From assembly GCA_900319625.1 (NCBI GenBank), contig ONPD01000011.1:62001-126000 (forward strand): a stretch of 64,000 bases of DNA, read 5' to 3'. A program made the position numbers and the translations under genes. The number at the start of each line of letters is the position of its first letter. Positions within the stretch are counted from its first letter, which is position 1. The DNA is from an uncultured Treponema sp. (GTDB lineage Bacteria > Spirochaetota > Spirochaetia > Treponematales > Treponemataceae). The notes beneath the pieces were generated by a model. That model worked only from the letters and a program-made list of their open reading frames with translations, was not told the origin of the DNA and searched no databases. Below are positions 8,544-18,581 of this stretch, piece by piece.

Positions 8544-9458
8544 TCAATTATTCTCCTTCTTGAAAGTTCCTGTCAACCAGAGCTGAATAACATTTACAAG
8601 CATGATGATTACAAAAAGGGCAACACCAATTGCAGAGCCCATTCCAAGGCGGGCATAGTTAAAGCCTTCCAGGTAGATATAAGAAACCATAGTCAAACCT
8701 ATATCTCCAGGGGATGCCGCAGAACCAAACATTGTGTAGGTTTCACCGAACATGGCAAAGCCGCCGTAAACACTGATTGTAACAACGTAAACCGTAACAT
8801 TACGCAGATTCGGAACAGTAATATACCAGAATTTCTGCCAGGTATTTACGCCGTCTATATCGGCAGCTTCATACTGCTCCTGAGGAATTGCATTAAGTCC
8901 TGAAAGAAAATAAATCATATTTACACCAACCCACTTCCAGGTACAGAAGAGGACCAGGACAAACATAGTTGTGGCGCGCTTAAAAAGCCATTTTTTAGGC
9001 GAAGAGCCCAGTTTGATCAGGACCGAGTTTACAAAAGCAGTTTCCTGCTCACTGAATACATATCTGAAAAACAAACCGGCAACAACAACAGAAGTCAAAG
9101 CCGGAAGGAAGTATGCTGATTTGAAGAAGTTTTTGAATCTTGTTGTCTTCGAATTGATAAGGACCGCAAGAACCATAGGAAGGGGAATCAAAATAATAAT
9201 TGTTAATATAGTATAAATTGTTGAATTCTGAAGGGCATGAAAAAACTGCTCGTTACAAAGATTCTTATAGTTTTTCAAACCGATGAAAGTAACATCATCA
9301 AAGCCGGCTATATCCTGAAAACTCATGATAAAAGTATTGATAAGTGGATATAGAATAAAAATCAAAAATGAAATGATAAAAGGTGAAACAAATATCCAGG
9401 GTGCAGTTTTCTGATTTATCAGACGCTGGGAAAGGGATTTTACTTTCTTATTCTTCAT
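8544..9458 (-). CDS. Sugar ABC transporter permease (MalF/UgpA type)
   Basis: The partner permease of the same CUT1 importer. It has an N-terminal transmembrane helix after a basic tail (APWIFVSPFIISFLIF), about six helices in all, and an EAA loop reading EQYEAADIDGVNTWQKFWYITVPNL. At 304 residues its length is usual. It lies 63 bp downstream of the binding-protein gene and just upstream of the MalG-type gene. No ATPase gene is in the operon; CUT1 systems of this kind commonly share one MsmK-like ATPase encoded elsewhere. Confidence 0.92.
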   Translation of the reverse strand: MKNKKVKSLSQRLINQKTAPWIFVSPFIISFLIFILYPLINTFIMSFQDIAGFDDVTFIGLKNYKNLCNEQFFHALQNSTIYTILTIIILIPLPMVLAVLINSKTTRFKNFFKSAYFLPALTSVVVAGLFFRYVFSEQETAFVNSVLIKLGSSPKKWLFKRATTMFVLVLFCTWKWVGVNMIYFLSGLNAIPQEQYEAADIDGVNTWQKFWYITVPNLRNVTVYVVTISVYGGFAMFGETYTMFGSAASPGDIGLTMVSYIYLEGFNYARLGMGSAIGVALFVIIMLVNVIQLWLTGTFKKENN

Positions 9459-9521
9459 AAAATTTCCTTTTTAACAGATTTAACAGAGGCCACCTTAAAG
9501 GCGGCCTCATTATTTTTTTAT

Positions 9522-10817
9522 TTATTTGCTGTTCAAAATCTTGTTTGCTTCAACAAGAGCCTCTCTTGGAGTAGCAGAGCGTTCACCCAAAACCTTATAC
9601 ATTACGTTCTTCTGAACGAGGCTCTGAGCTTCAGGGAATTTGTCGCCACCGTTTACACCAAGAATTTCGTCTTTGATAGAAACGAGCATATCAAATACAC
9701 CGTCACCAAAGTAAGCTGTGAATTTGTTAGGTGCTTTCATAGCAGGATCTGACCATGCATCCCAACGGATTGGGTCAAAGCCAAGAAGTGTCCATGTTTT
9801 GATAGAACCTTCTTTTGAAGCCTTTGCATAAACCATAAAGCGTGAAGCCAGGTCTGTGTGTTTTCCCTGTGAAGGAATAGCTGTACCAGTTCCACCAAGA
9901 CCAGCTGAACGAGCTCCGTCCGGAGTCCAGCGAGGCATTGGACGAACGATGATTTTTCCGCTCAATTTTGGCATATAGTCTGTAAAGCGGTTCATATACC
10001 AGAGTGGCATCCAGAGACTTGCAGCGCCACCATTGTTCATAAATGACCAGTACTCTTCAGAGTGATGGAAGCCGGCAGGTGCAATCTGAGCAATACCCTC
10101 ATCAACAAGCTTTACGATATATTCGAGAGTTTTAATGTTGATTTCACTGTCCAGAGCTCCGTTTCCATCTTTATCAAGGAAGTCACCACCCTGCTGAGCA
10201 ATAAGAGGATAGAATGACCAGTGCTCTGTTGATTCAACAGTTGTCATTGGTTTTCCTGTCTTCTGAACTACAATTTTTCCGATGCGGTAGAAATCATCCC
10301 AGGTCTTAATGTCATCAGCACTAACGCCAGCCTGGTCAAGGATTTCTTTATTATAGTAGATAACAGCCGCACCTACGTGGTAGTCAACACCGTAGATGTT
10401 TCCGTTCTTTGTATATGGATTAAAGCGTCCTTTAATAAGGTGATCCATATCAAGAAGGTCGTTCAATTTTACAAGAGGAGGATTTTTACCTTTGAGGTAG
10501 TTTGCGAATTTTCCGATTTCGATATCAGAAATGTCAGGGGCACCAGAACCAGACTGAAGCGCAATCAAAAGCTTATTGTGCATTTCATCATAACCAAGCA
10601 CTTCAACTGAAAGTTCAATCTGTTCGTTAGGATTCTGTTTATTCCATGTTTCTGCGGCATCCTTCATAAATTCCGCATGCGCATTCTGGAAAGTCCAGAA
10701 AGAAAGTTTTGTTGTTCCTGTTGAAGATGATGATTTCTTATCTGCTTTACAACCAACAGTTCCGGCAGCAAGCGCGAGCCCAAGGGCTACACCAACAATT
10801 TTTGACAATTTAGCCAT
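9522..10817 (-). CDS. Sugar-binding lipoprotein of ABC importer
   Basis: Extracytoplasmic solute-binding protein (family 1) that captures the sugar for the two permeases downstream. The start chosen (10817) gives a lipoprotein signal peptide with lipobox TVGC and is preceded by a strong AGGAGGA site (10823-10829). A start 27 bp upstream at 10844 is possible but has no such site. The mature protein carries typical motifs (LSFWTF near the N-terminus, GVDYHVGAAVIYYNKEIL, KTWDDFYRIG). It is the first gene of the arabinoside operon, with its own promoter and a likely operator upstream. Confidence 0.92.
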   Translation of the reverse strand: MAKLSKIVGVALGLALAAGTVGCKADKKSSSSTGTTKLSFWTFQNAHAEFMKDAAETWNKQNPNEQIELSVEVLGYDEMHNKLLIALQSGSGAPDISDIEIGKFANYLKGKNPPLVKLNDLLDMDHLIKGRFNPYTKNGNIYGVDYHVGAAVIYYNKEILDQAGVSADDIKTWDDFYRIGKIVVQKTGKPMTTVESTEHWSFYPLIAQQGGDFLDKDGNGALDSEINIKTLEYIVKLVDEGIAQIAPAGFHHSEEYWSFMNNGGAASLWMPLWYMNRFTDYMPKLSGKIIVRPMPRWTPDGARSAGLGGTGTAIPSQGKHTDLASRFMVYAKASKEGSIKTWTLLGFDPIRWDAWSDPAMKAPNKFTAYFGDGVFDMLVSIKDEILGVNGGDKFPEAQSLVQKNVMYKVLGERSATPREALVEANKILNSK

Positions 10818-10839
10818 AATTGTCCTCCTTTGTTTTAAT

Positions 10840-10906
10840 AACAATTAAACCTTTTTATTTGTTGTTTAATTAGTTTAAGTGTAAGCCCGTATATTTGATT
10901 TGTCAA
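10840..10906 (-). promoter_or_regulatory. Promoter and inverted-repeat operator of the arabinoside operon
   Basis: On the minus strand TTGACA (10901-10906) is 17 bp from TACACT (10878-10883). The predicted transcription start (about 10871) lies inside an inverted repeat: AACAATTAAAC (10840-10850) and GTTTAATTAGTT (10864-10875), with one extra base in one arm. This placement suits a repressor site. The regulator is unknown. Confidence 0.7.
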
Positions 10907-10917
10907 ATAAAACTTTA

Positions 10918-12426
10918 TTATGATTTAAGCTTCCAGCTGACCGCCTTTTCGCGTGAATCGATAAAGCGGGCGTAGATGCCCTTTTTCTTTACAAGTTGAT
11001 CGTGATTACCCTGCTCTGCGATTATTCCCTTGTCAATGACAAAAATCTGGTCGGCGTGGCGGACGGTCTTTAAGCGGTGGGCAATCATAATGACTGTTTT
11101 TTCTTTGGTAAGCTCTTTGATTGCTTCCATTAAATCCCGCTCGTTTTCCGGGTCAACGTTGGCGGTTGCTTCGTCAAGGATGATAATCGGAGCGTCCTTC
11201 ATAATGGCACGGGCAATTGAAATGCGCTGTTTTTCACCGCCGGAAGGCCCCACGATTGCAGTTGTAGTGCGGGCCGGGATTGTAAGAGTAACGCCATCGA
11301 TAATTTTTTTCTTGTCATAAGCAAAAGTGATGTGGGCAGAAATATCAGGATTGCCACACGGATTGGATTTTGCTAACGCAAAATCTTTATTTAAAGAGGC
11401 GGCGTTAGCCGACTCGAATCCGTGTGACAATTTTTTTCCCTCTATATTCATCGTAGGCACATCCAGAATTGCCTGGGCCTTCTTCACACCGATATCAATA
11501 AGACGCAGAAGGGCGCTGTAGTTTCCACCGGCTTCAAGAGCGGTAAAGAGCATGAAAGAACAGATAAGCATTACGGCGCAGTTTTCAAGGCTCATGGTGG
11601 CGGCAAGGTAAAAATTGAGGGATGAGAGCATAATAGCAACGCCGGTCATTTTTGCAACAAGGCTCTGGAGGGCAGCAATCGGGATGCAGCGGAGTTCCAT
11701 CTTAAGGCAGGTCTTTTTTCCGCGCTCGATAACATTATTCAGCTCAGCACTGCGGCTGCCTGTCAGATTATAGGCGCGGACTTCGGCAATCCCCTGAATG
11801 TATTCCAGTATTTTGCTTACCATATTTTCATCAGCTATATTTTTTTCCTGGGAAACTCCCCGCACGGCAAGGCGCATAAAAACATTTACAAACTGAAAAA
11901 GCAGGAAGCCCGCCAGAGCAACCAGGGCAATCCGCCAGTCAAAAAAGAAAATCATTACGATAATCAGGGCGCTATCCAAAAGTCCCTGGGTAACCAGCAT
12001 CACGGCCCGGGTTGCAACATCGCCCACGAGCTCCATTGTGTTTGTGGTAACGCTTGTAATCTGACCCAGGGAGTTTTCGTTGAAATATCCCATAGGAATG
12101 TAGCGCAGGTGCTCGGCGATTTCGATTCGCTTTTTTGCGCAGGTGCGGTAGCCGCCTTCAGTCTGCCACATAGACATATTCTTTTTTGTGATGATTCCCG
12201 CTGTTACACTGAAGCAGATAATTCCAAAAGAAATCCAGATTGTGCGGTCGGTGAAGGGCTGACCTTGTGTCAGCGAACGGATTACCCCTTGAATCATCAC
12301 CGCAACAGCTCCGATTCTAAGAGCCATAAAAAATGAGTTAAAAACTCCCAGTATTATAGAACCGTAAAACTTCCTGCGGTTTTCCCTGTCGCAGAAATTA
12401 AAAAAGTTTTTTAAGATTTCAAACAT
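10918..12426 (-). CDS. ABC exporter half-transporter with a deleted ATPase core
   Basis: An ABC half-transporter with the membrane domain at the N-terminus (about residues 1-310) and ATPase domain at the C-terminus. The start at 12426 has a GGAGGGA site; an upstream ATG at 12471 would overlap the preceding gene. The ATPase domain is broken: the Walker A region reads GPSGGEKQRISIARA, so the P-loop lysine, Q-loop and everything up to the signature motif are missing. About 100 residues are lost in frame compared with the neighbour encoded at 12438-14279. Walker B (IIILDEATANVDPEN) and the H-loop (IAHRL) remain. The linker before the ATPase domain contains a 26-residue insertion encoded by a palindromic element (11351-11430). 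It should pair with the upstream half-transporter; ATP hydrolysis at its own Walker site is not possible. Confidence 0.85.
   Translation of the reverse strand: MFEILKNFFNFCDRENRRKFYGSIILGVFNSFFMALRIGAVAVMIQGVIRSLTQGQPFTDRTIWISFGIICFSVTAGIITKKNMSMWQTEGGYRTCAKKRIEIAEHLRYIPMGYFNENSLGQITSVTTNTMELVGDVATRAVMLVTQGLLDSALIIVMIFFFDWRIALVALAGFLLFQFVNVFMRLAVRGVSQEKNIADENMVSKILEYIQGIAEVRAYNLTGSRSAELNNVIERGKKTCLKMELRCIPIAALQSLVAKMTGVAIMLSSLNFYLAATMSLENCAVMLICSFMLFTALEAGGNYSALLRLIDIGVKKAQAILDVPTMNIEGKKLSHGFESANAASLNKDFALAKSNPCGNPDISAHITFAYDKKKIIDGVTLTIPARTTTAIVGPSGGEKQRISIARAIMKDAPIIILDEATANVDPENERDLMEAIKELTKEKTVIMIAHRLKTVRHADQIFVIDKGIIAEQGNHDQLVKKKGIYARFIDSREKAVSWKLKS
11351..11430 (-). repeat. Palindromic element inserted in frame in an ABC transporter gene
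   Basis: An 80-bp inverted repeat with ends TTGCCACACGGATT and AATCCGTGTGACAA. Each half carries a small hairpin whose loop region is GCTAACGC or GCGTTAGC (11371-11378 and 11402-11409). It is read through in frame as SHGFESANAAS...NPCGN in the linker between membrane and ATPase domains. Related copies are at 13136-13220, 17321-17406, 47060-47169 and 47499-47608. Confidence 0.85.
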
Positions 12427-12437
12427 ATTTCTCCCTC

Positions 12438-14279
12438 CTATGCGTCTTTTGCCGATGTATGTGCTTCCCACATCTCTTTGTAAAGACCACCTTGCGCAAG
12501 CAGCTCCTCGTGCCTTCCGTGAGAATCAATATTTCCGTCTTTTATTACGTAAATCTGGTCAGCATCGCTTACGGTGCTCAGGCGGTGGGCAATTACAATA
12601 AGCGTTTTTCCTTTTACAAGGCGGGCAACACTTTCCTGAATGATTGCTTCGTTTTCCGGGTCGGTATAGGCAGTTGCCTCGTCCAGAATGACTATAGGAG
12701 CGTCCTTCATCATAGCGCGGGCAATGGCAATTCTCTGACGCTCTCCTCCGCTGAGATGAGCGCCGCTTCCTCCTACTATCGTATCAAAGCCATTTTCAAG
12801 GCTCATAATAAAGTCGTAGCAGCCGGATTTGCGGGCAATTTCTTCTACCTCGCGGTCTGAGGCATCGCGGCGGCCAAGACGGATATTTTCGCGCACGCTG
12901 AGGTCAAAAAGGAAGTTGTTCTGACTGACGTAAGCCACGCGGCGGTTGTATTCCTGGAGTGATAGATTTTTGATGTTGACTCCACCAATTTCGACCGAAC
13001 CGGAATCCACATCCCAGAGGGAGGCAATCAGACGGGCAATCGTAGACTTTCCGCTGCCAGAAGGCCCTACGAAAGCAGTGTAGCTGCCCTGAGGTAAAGT
13101 CATACTGATACCGTGCAAAATCTCGTTTTTTTGATTGTCACACGGATTCGAGATTCCTACGGAATCTCCTTTCTTTGTATTCTCCTGATTTTGCGTTAGC
13201 AAAATCGAATCCGTGTGACATTCCTGAGCTTCTTTCTTATACGAGAATCTGACATCACGCAGTACGATAGAATTATCAACGGGAGTTTTTTCGTCTGTCG
13301 CCGGACGGTCGAGTTCAGCCATATCCATAATGCCTCCTACCTCTCCAAAGATTACCCCTGCTTTTGCAATATCGTCGTGGTAAGCATAAACTGTCAAAAG
13401 AGGCTGAATCACACTCATCGAAAGAATGATAATAGTAATAAAATCAGCACCGGAAAGACTGCCTTTCAAAAAGAGCCAGCCGCCGATAGGCAGCACCGAA
13501 AGAAGGGTTGACGGCGCAATTACAAAGGCAATCGTAAAGGGCCAGATGCAGTCACGCATCCATTCAACATAACAGTCCGAACCTTCGCGGGCGGCAGTCA
13601 CAAATTTTTCATAGCTTGCTTTTGATTTTCCAAAAGCCTTGATAACCTCGATTCCATTGATATATTCAACCGCGGTGTCATTGAGGATTTTTGTTTTTTC
13701 AATGGCGTTATTGAAGCGCTCGGTCATATTTATCATCATAAAGCAGGATGAAATGATGCCCAGAGGAAGAGTCGCAAGAGAAGCAAGTCCCATACGCCAG
13801 TCCAGCATAAAAAGATAGACAAACATAAGCACAGGCAGAAGAAGGTTACTTGTCCATTCAGGAAGAATGTGGGCAAGTGTCGTTTCCATGCTGTCGATTC
13901 GCTCGATAAGTATATTTTTGAGGGATCCCGACGGAATATTGAGTACGGAGCCAAGAGGAACGCGAGCCAGCTTATCACAAAGACGTTTTCTGATGTTTGC
14001 AAGCACATTGAAGGTTGCAACGTGGCTCATAGTTGTCGAAATCATATGAAAGATTACGTTTCCTGCCCAGAAAAGAGCAATGATTCCGCTTTCGCGAAGA
14101 TATACATTCCAGTCACGCAGACCTGAAAGCAGCTGACGCACTATATTTGCAATCAGAACATAGGGTGCAATTCCGCAGAAAACGCAGAGAATTGCAAAAA
14201 AGATACTTGCAAAATACATAGGCTTTTTTTCGCCCGCAAAAGTAAAAATCCAGTTTAGCAGGGATTTTTTTTCTGACAT
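12438..14279 (-). CDS. ABC exporter half-transporter (intact ATPase)
   Basis: A 613-residue ABC half-transporter, membrane domain first, with a complete ATPase domain: Walker A GPSGSGKST, Q-loop VSQNN, signature LSGGERQR, Walker B IVILDEATAY, H-loop IAHRL. Such pairs work as heterodimeric exporters, or in some bacteria as siderophore importers of the YbtPQ/IrtAB kind; the substrate cannot be told here. A palindromic element (13136-13220) adds about 29 residues in the strand-loop region just before Walker A. The start has a CGGAGGA site. It lies 11 bp before the second half-transporter gene and downstream of a methyltransferase remnant that shares the same promoter. Confidence 0.92.
   Translation of the reverse strand: MSEKKSLLNWIFTFAGEKKPMYFASIFFAILCVFCGIAPYVLIANIVRQLLSGLRDWNVYLRESGIIALFWAGNVIFHMISTTMSHVATFNVLANIRKRLCDKLARVPLGSVLNIPSGSLKNILIERIDSMETTLAHILPEWTSNLLLPVLMFVYLFMLDWRMGLASLATLPLGIISSCFMMINMTERFNNAIEKTKILNDTAVEYINGIEVIKAFGKSKASYEKFVTAAREGSDCYVEWMRDCIWPFTIAFVIAPSTLLSVLPIGGWLFLKGSLSGADFITIIILSMSVIQPLLTVYAYHDDIAKAGVIFGEVGGIMDMAELDRPATDEKTPVDNSIVLRDVRFSYKKEAQECHTDSILLTQNQENTKKGDSVGISNPCDNQKNEILHGISMTLPQGSYTAFVGPSGSGKSTIARLIASLWDVDSGSVEIGGVNIKNLSLQEYNRRVAYVSQNNFLFDLSVRENIRLGRRDASDREVEEIARKSGCYDFIMSLENGFDTIVGGSGAHLSGGERQRIAIARAMMKDAPIVILDEATAYTDPENEAIIQESVARLVKGKTLIVIAHRLSTVSDADQIYVIKDGNIDSHGRHEELLAQGGLYKEMWEAHTSAKDA
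13136..13220 (-). repeat. Palindromic element inserted in frame in second ABC transporter gene
   Basis: An 85-bp inverted repeat with ends TGTCACACGGATTCGA and TCGAATCCGTGTGACA. Internal hairpins are GAGATTCC/GGAATCTC and GATTTTGC-GTTA-GCAAAATC. It is translated without a stop as HTDSILLTQNQ...GISNPCDN. The 5' end is read one base out of register with the other two copies, but the 3' end (NPCDN) is in the same register. Confidence 0.85.
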
Positions 14280-14309
14280 TTTTATTCCTCCGATTTTATA
14301 TTTTCTTAC

Positions 14310-14501
14310 CAGGTAAAGCTTGCCCAGCGGTCGTTCATTTTTGGAAGCAGCTTTCCGATTTCTTCCAGAGTCAGGTACATAAAGAGTCCTTCTGCAAGAA
14401 AAAGAAGCTTACTGCCGGCCTTCTCTGCGGCAGTTTTCACTTGCCTTAATTACAACCGGAATCAGGGCCGTTGTTTCTACATCACCAAGTTTAATAGTCA
14501 C
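14310..14501 (-). pseudogene. Remnant of a SAM-dependent O-methyltransferase gene
   Basis: From a GTG at 14501, with an AGAGGT site upstream, the minus strand reads VTIKLGDVETTALIPVVIKASE and then goes out of frame. A second frame resumes as KTAAEKAGSKLLFLAEGLFMYLTLEEIGKLLP and ends at a stop after NDRWASFTW. The two pieces resemble the start and the late-middle of leucine-carboxyl-methyltransferase-like (Tcmp/PPM1 family) enzymes, which are about 270 residues. Most of the gene is missing. The promoter in front is intact and now serves the ABC genes. Family call is by memory of motifs, so moderate. Confidence 0.6.
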
Positions 14502-14519
14502 TTTTTTTTTTACCTCTCT

Positions 14520-14572
14520 GTTAGTTTTAACTAACTTTGTTATATAACAGTGTTATATTTCTGTCAATACGA
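14520..14572 (-). promoter_or_regulatory. Promoter of the ABC operon with two operator types
   Basis: On the minus strand TTGACA is followed after 17 bp by TATAAC. The spacer contains the palindrome TATAACAGTGTTATA (14543-14557). At the predicted transcription start lies GTTAGTTTTAACTAAC (14520-14535). The same layout occurs before the MMPL gene at 18582-18623. The first site fits the TetR regulator encoded at 18685; the second looks like a metal-regulator box. Confidence 0.75.
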
Positions 14573-14576
14573 GAGC

Positions 14577-14612
14577 AAAAAAAACTGCCCGAAAGGTGGC
14601 TCTTTCAGGCAG
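14577..14612 (-). terminator. Intrinsic terminator downstream of enolase
   Basis: An 11-bp stem with one mismatch (CTGCCCGAAAG at 14585-14595 with CTTTCAGGCAG at 14602-14612) is followed on the minus strand by eight T. It would end the enolase transcript. Confidence 0.8.
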
Positions 14613-14647
14613 CAGGATTTGAATTTTTTTAGATTTATTTTATAAAA

Positions 14648-14713
14648 GGGCGGTAAAGCTAAAAAATTGCTGCCTCGCAATTTTTCTTAACGCTTTGCTA
14701 TTTAACACCGCCC
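14648..14713. repeat. Nested palindrome after enolase
   Basis: A mosaic palindrome: outer arms GGGCGGT (14648-14654) and ACCGCCC (14707-14713), middle arms AAAGC/GCTTT, inner arms AAAAATTGC/GCAATTTTT around TGCCTC. A further short stem GCCCGC/GCGGGC (14710-14729) abuts the enolase stop codon. It does not look like a simple terminator. Confidence 0.65.
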
Positions 14714-14729
14714 GCTCTGACCGGCGGGC

Positions 14730-16052
<1,323 letters not shown>

Positions 16053-16057
16053 CTAAA

Positions 16058-16108
16058 GTTAGCCTTAGCTAACAACGATAAAATACAGTTTCTTCATCAT
16101 CCTGTCAA
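16058..16108 (-). promoter_or_regulatory. Enolase promoter with GTTAG-N6-CTAAC operator
   Basis: Minus-strand TTGACA (16103-16108), 17-bp spacer, TATTTT (16080-16085). The palindrome GTTAGCCTTAGCTAAC (16058-16073) begins about 7 nt after the -10 box, right at the expected transcription start. Confidence 0.75.
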
Positions 16109-16148
16109 GCAAGGCGCCCCCAGGTATTCCTGCTACACCCGACAGTCA

Positions 16149-18566
16149 CTACCTGGACTTTTCCTTTCCAAAGGGCTTTGTAATATAAAGCAGCACAGGT
16201 GTGAGTGTATAATCCGCAAGCAGAGCTGAACCAAGCCCAACAATTGTAAAAAAACCGATTCTTGCAAGTGAACTCATTGGACTAGTGCAGAAAACAGCGA
16301 ACATCGAACACAAAATAAAAGTGGTCATTCCAAGAGTTTTCCCTATTTCATGGAAGGTGATTTTAAGTGATTCAAGATAGCTTCCCGTTCGCTCGAATTC
16401 CAGCTTAGTGCGATTGGTAAAGTGAATCGTATCGTCTACCGCAATTCCAAGAATCATCGGCATTACAGTCATCGTCAGCATATCAAGAGGAATATTTCCC
16501 CAGCCCATAACAGCACCTATGCACAAAACAGGCGCCAGGTTTGGAATCATTCCGATTAAGCCAGTTGTCAAACTTGAAAAGGCAATGATCATCAGAATTG
16601 CAATAATTACAAAACTGAAGAGGAAAGACTTAAGTTCGCCCTTTACAAGCTTTTCATTCATAGAAGCATAATTTACAACCTGACCTACTACACCGACCTT
16701 TGCCCCGGGAAAAAGTTTTGCCGCCTCAGTCTTTGCAAAATTAATGTCTGCCACAATCTGATTCGCATCATAGCCGTTCAAATCCACGTGAACAAAAGTT
16801 GTACTGTAATCACTACTGAGCCATTTTGAAAGATTATTTCCGCCGCTCATTTCGTAAAGAAAAAGCTCCTGAGTAAGAAGATCCTGCTCGTCCGGCACTG
16901 TATAAAATTCAATTTTATCCTCGTTCAGACAGCGGTTCACCTCTTTTACAATGTCTGTAACACTGGTAATTCTAGGCTGGTCTCCGCTCCAGCGGGTAAG
17001 CTTTCGCGTCGCAAGGCATTCTTCCAGCACATCAAGATTTTTCATATTCTCCGGGATTTTAAACGCGTCTTCTTCAGGATATTCAATCATTACATTGTAG
17101 TTGTACTGACTTCCAAGCTTTGCCTCCAGAATCGAAAGAAGTTCGCGCACGTAAGGAATTTTCTCCCCCATCATCTGAATGTAGTCCATATTTACGGTCA
17201 GGCGGAAAATGCCAGGCACGCAGGCGACAATTATAGCCGCACTGATTCCAGTTATAACCCAGCGTTTACGTGCAACCCAGGCCCCAAATTGCTCAAAGAA
17301 GTGCTCTGTCTTTGTTATTTTGCCACACGGATTATTCGCTACGCTGTTCGGGCTAACGCCCTCACTTTTTAAAGAGGCGGCGTTAGCCGACTCGAATCCG
17401 TGTGACTTTCCATCTTTCCCATAACTCATAAAAATCGGAATCAAAATAATAACGTACATATAAGTCGCAAAAACAATAGCCGAGCAGATTCCTCCTACCC
17501 ACTTCAAATCCCCGATTCCAACCGTCATAAAGGAAATCATCGAAGCCATAGTCGTAATAACCGTAAACATAATCGGCCAGCCGGTTTCTTCAACCGCCTT
17601 AACAACGCTTTCTTTTCGGAGGCCGGTAGTTCTGAAGTGCAGACGGAACTCATTTATGTAGTGAATCGAATAGCCTACTGAAAGAGCCATTCCCAGAAGA
17701 ACAGGAAGGGCAAGCATTATAGTGTTTGATTTAATTCCAAAAAGCGACGAATAGCCCAAAACGCAGACAATTCCGCAGACCGTCGCAATAATCGGAACAA
17801 TAAAACCTCGCAGAGAGCGCACAAAAAGCAGAAGACAGACAAGCATAACAATAAAACCAATTCCAATTCGCTTTGCACATTCCTGGCCGCTGACCATATC
17901 CTCTTCGTACTCGGTATAGGCAATTCCAGTTCCCTTAAAAGTGTATTTGTCACTCTGAAATTCCGGACTATGAACAATATCGTAAGCAACCTTACCGATT
18001 GCAGCCTGTTCAGAAGAATCATAAGGATTAAGTGAAAGTAAAACCCAGGTTTCACGGCAGTCATCACTGACAAGATGATTCAAAAGAGAGCAGCGGGAAA
18101 GAATAAAAGCCCTCTTATCCTCAAGCTCAGCACGACCTTCTTCCGTAGAAATATCCGGAATTCCATGCTCAAAAGGATTTATAACATCAAAACCATCTTC
18201 ATTTCCGCGCGAGATTGAAAGCTTCATAATAGAAGTAACTTCATCAGCATATGGCACCTTAGCTTCCAGCCTGTCACCAAGCCTCTGAATAGCTTCCAGA
18301 ACCTCCGGCACAAAAACATCCTGGCTTTCAACAAGAATCATAATTGAATCATCGCTTCCAAAAATGCTTTCAAAATAATCCTGATTTCTTTTTACTTCCT
18401 CAGAATCATCAAACCAGCCTTCTTCGCTCGTATCACCCTCGAATTTTGTAAGACCAAAAAATCCGACAGCAGTAATAATAGAAAGAAGAACTAAAAACAG
18501 GGCTCTGTGGCTAATCTGAAAAAGTCCGAAGCGCCTGAAAAACAAATTAAACTTTTCTACCGACAT
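16149..18566 (-). CDS. MMPL/RND-family membrane exporter
   Basis: An 805-residue RND-superfamily protein of the MMPL type, with two repeats, each of one helix, a large periplasmic loop and a bundle of about five helices. Proteins of this type move lipids, hopanoids or other hydrophobic compounds across the inner membrane. Visible features are the N-terminal helix (ALFLVLLSIITAVGFFGL), GMALSVGYSIHYINEFR in the first bundle and GIAVDDTIHFTNRTKLEFE in the second. The loop joining the halves carries a palindromic-element insertion (SHGFESANAAS...NPCG; 17321-17406). The start has a GAGGTAAAG site. It is divergent from the tetR-type gene, its probable regulator. Confidence 0.9.
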   Translation of the reverse strand: MSVEKFNLFFRRFGLFQISHRALFLVLLSIITAVGFFGLTKFEGDTSEEGWFDDSEEVKRNQDYFESIFGSDDSIMILVESQDVFVPEVLEAIQRLGDRLEAKVPYADEVTSIMKLSISRGNEDGFDVINPFEHGIPDISTEEGRAELEDKRAFILSRCSLLNHLVSDDCRETWVLLSLNPYDSSEQAAIGKVAYDIVHSPEFQSDKYTFKGTGIAYTEYEEDMVSGQECAKRIGIGFIVMLVCLLLFVRSLRGFIVPIIATVCGIVCVLGYSSLFGIKSNTIMLALPVLLGMALSVGYSIHYINEFRLHFRTTGLRKESVVKAVEETGWPIMFTVITTMASMISFMTVGIGDLKWVGGICSAIVFATYMYVIILIPIFMSYGKDGKSHGFESANAASLKSEGVSPNSVANNPCGKITKTEHFFEQFGAWVARKRWVITGISAAIIVACVPGIFRLTVNMDYIQMMGEKIPYVRELLSILEAKLGSQYNYNVMIEYPEEDAFKIPENMKNLDVLEECLATRKLTRWSGDQPRITSVTDIVKEVNRCLNEDKIEFYTVPDEQDLLTQELFLYEMSGGNNLSKWLSSDYSTTFVHVDLNGYDANQIVADINFAKTEAAKLFPGAKVGVVGQVVNYASMNEKLVKGELKSFLFSFVIIAILMIIAFSSLTTGLIGMIPNLAPVLCIGAVMGWGNIPLDMLTMTVMPMILGIAVDDTIHFTNRTKLEFERTGSYLESLKITFHEIGKTLGMTTFILCSMFAVFCTSPMSSLARIGFFTIVGLGSALLADYTLTPVLLYITKPFGKEKSR
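17321..17406 (-). repeat. Palindromic element inserted in frame in the MMPL gene
   Basis: An 86-bp element with ends TGCCACACGGATT and AATCCGTGTGAC. Internal hairpins are GGGC-TAAC-GCCC and GGC-GTTA-GCC. It shares a run of identity with the copy at 11351-11430 over the AAAGAGGCGGCGTTAGCC part and is read in the same phase as that copy at both ends. It lies in the cytoplasmic linker between the two RND halves. Confidence 0.85.
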
Positions 18567-18581
18567 ACTTTACCTCATTTA

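Noticed and set aside
10918..12426. Calling the ATPase-deleted ABC half a pseudogene
   Set aside because: The frame is intact over 503 codons and the C-terminal motifs are kept, so it may still make a stable partner protein; kept as CDS with a warning.
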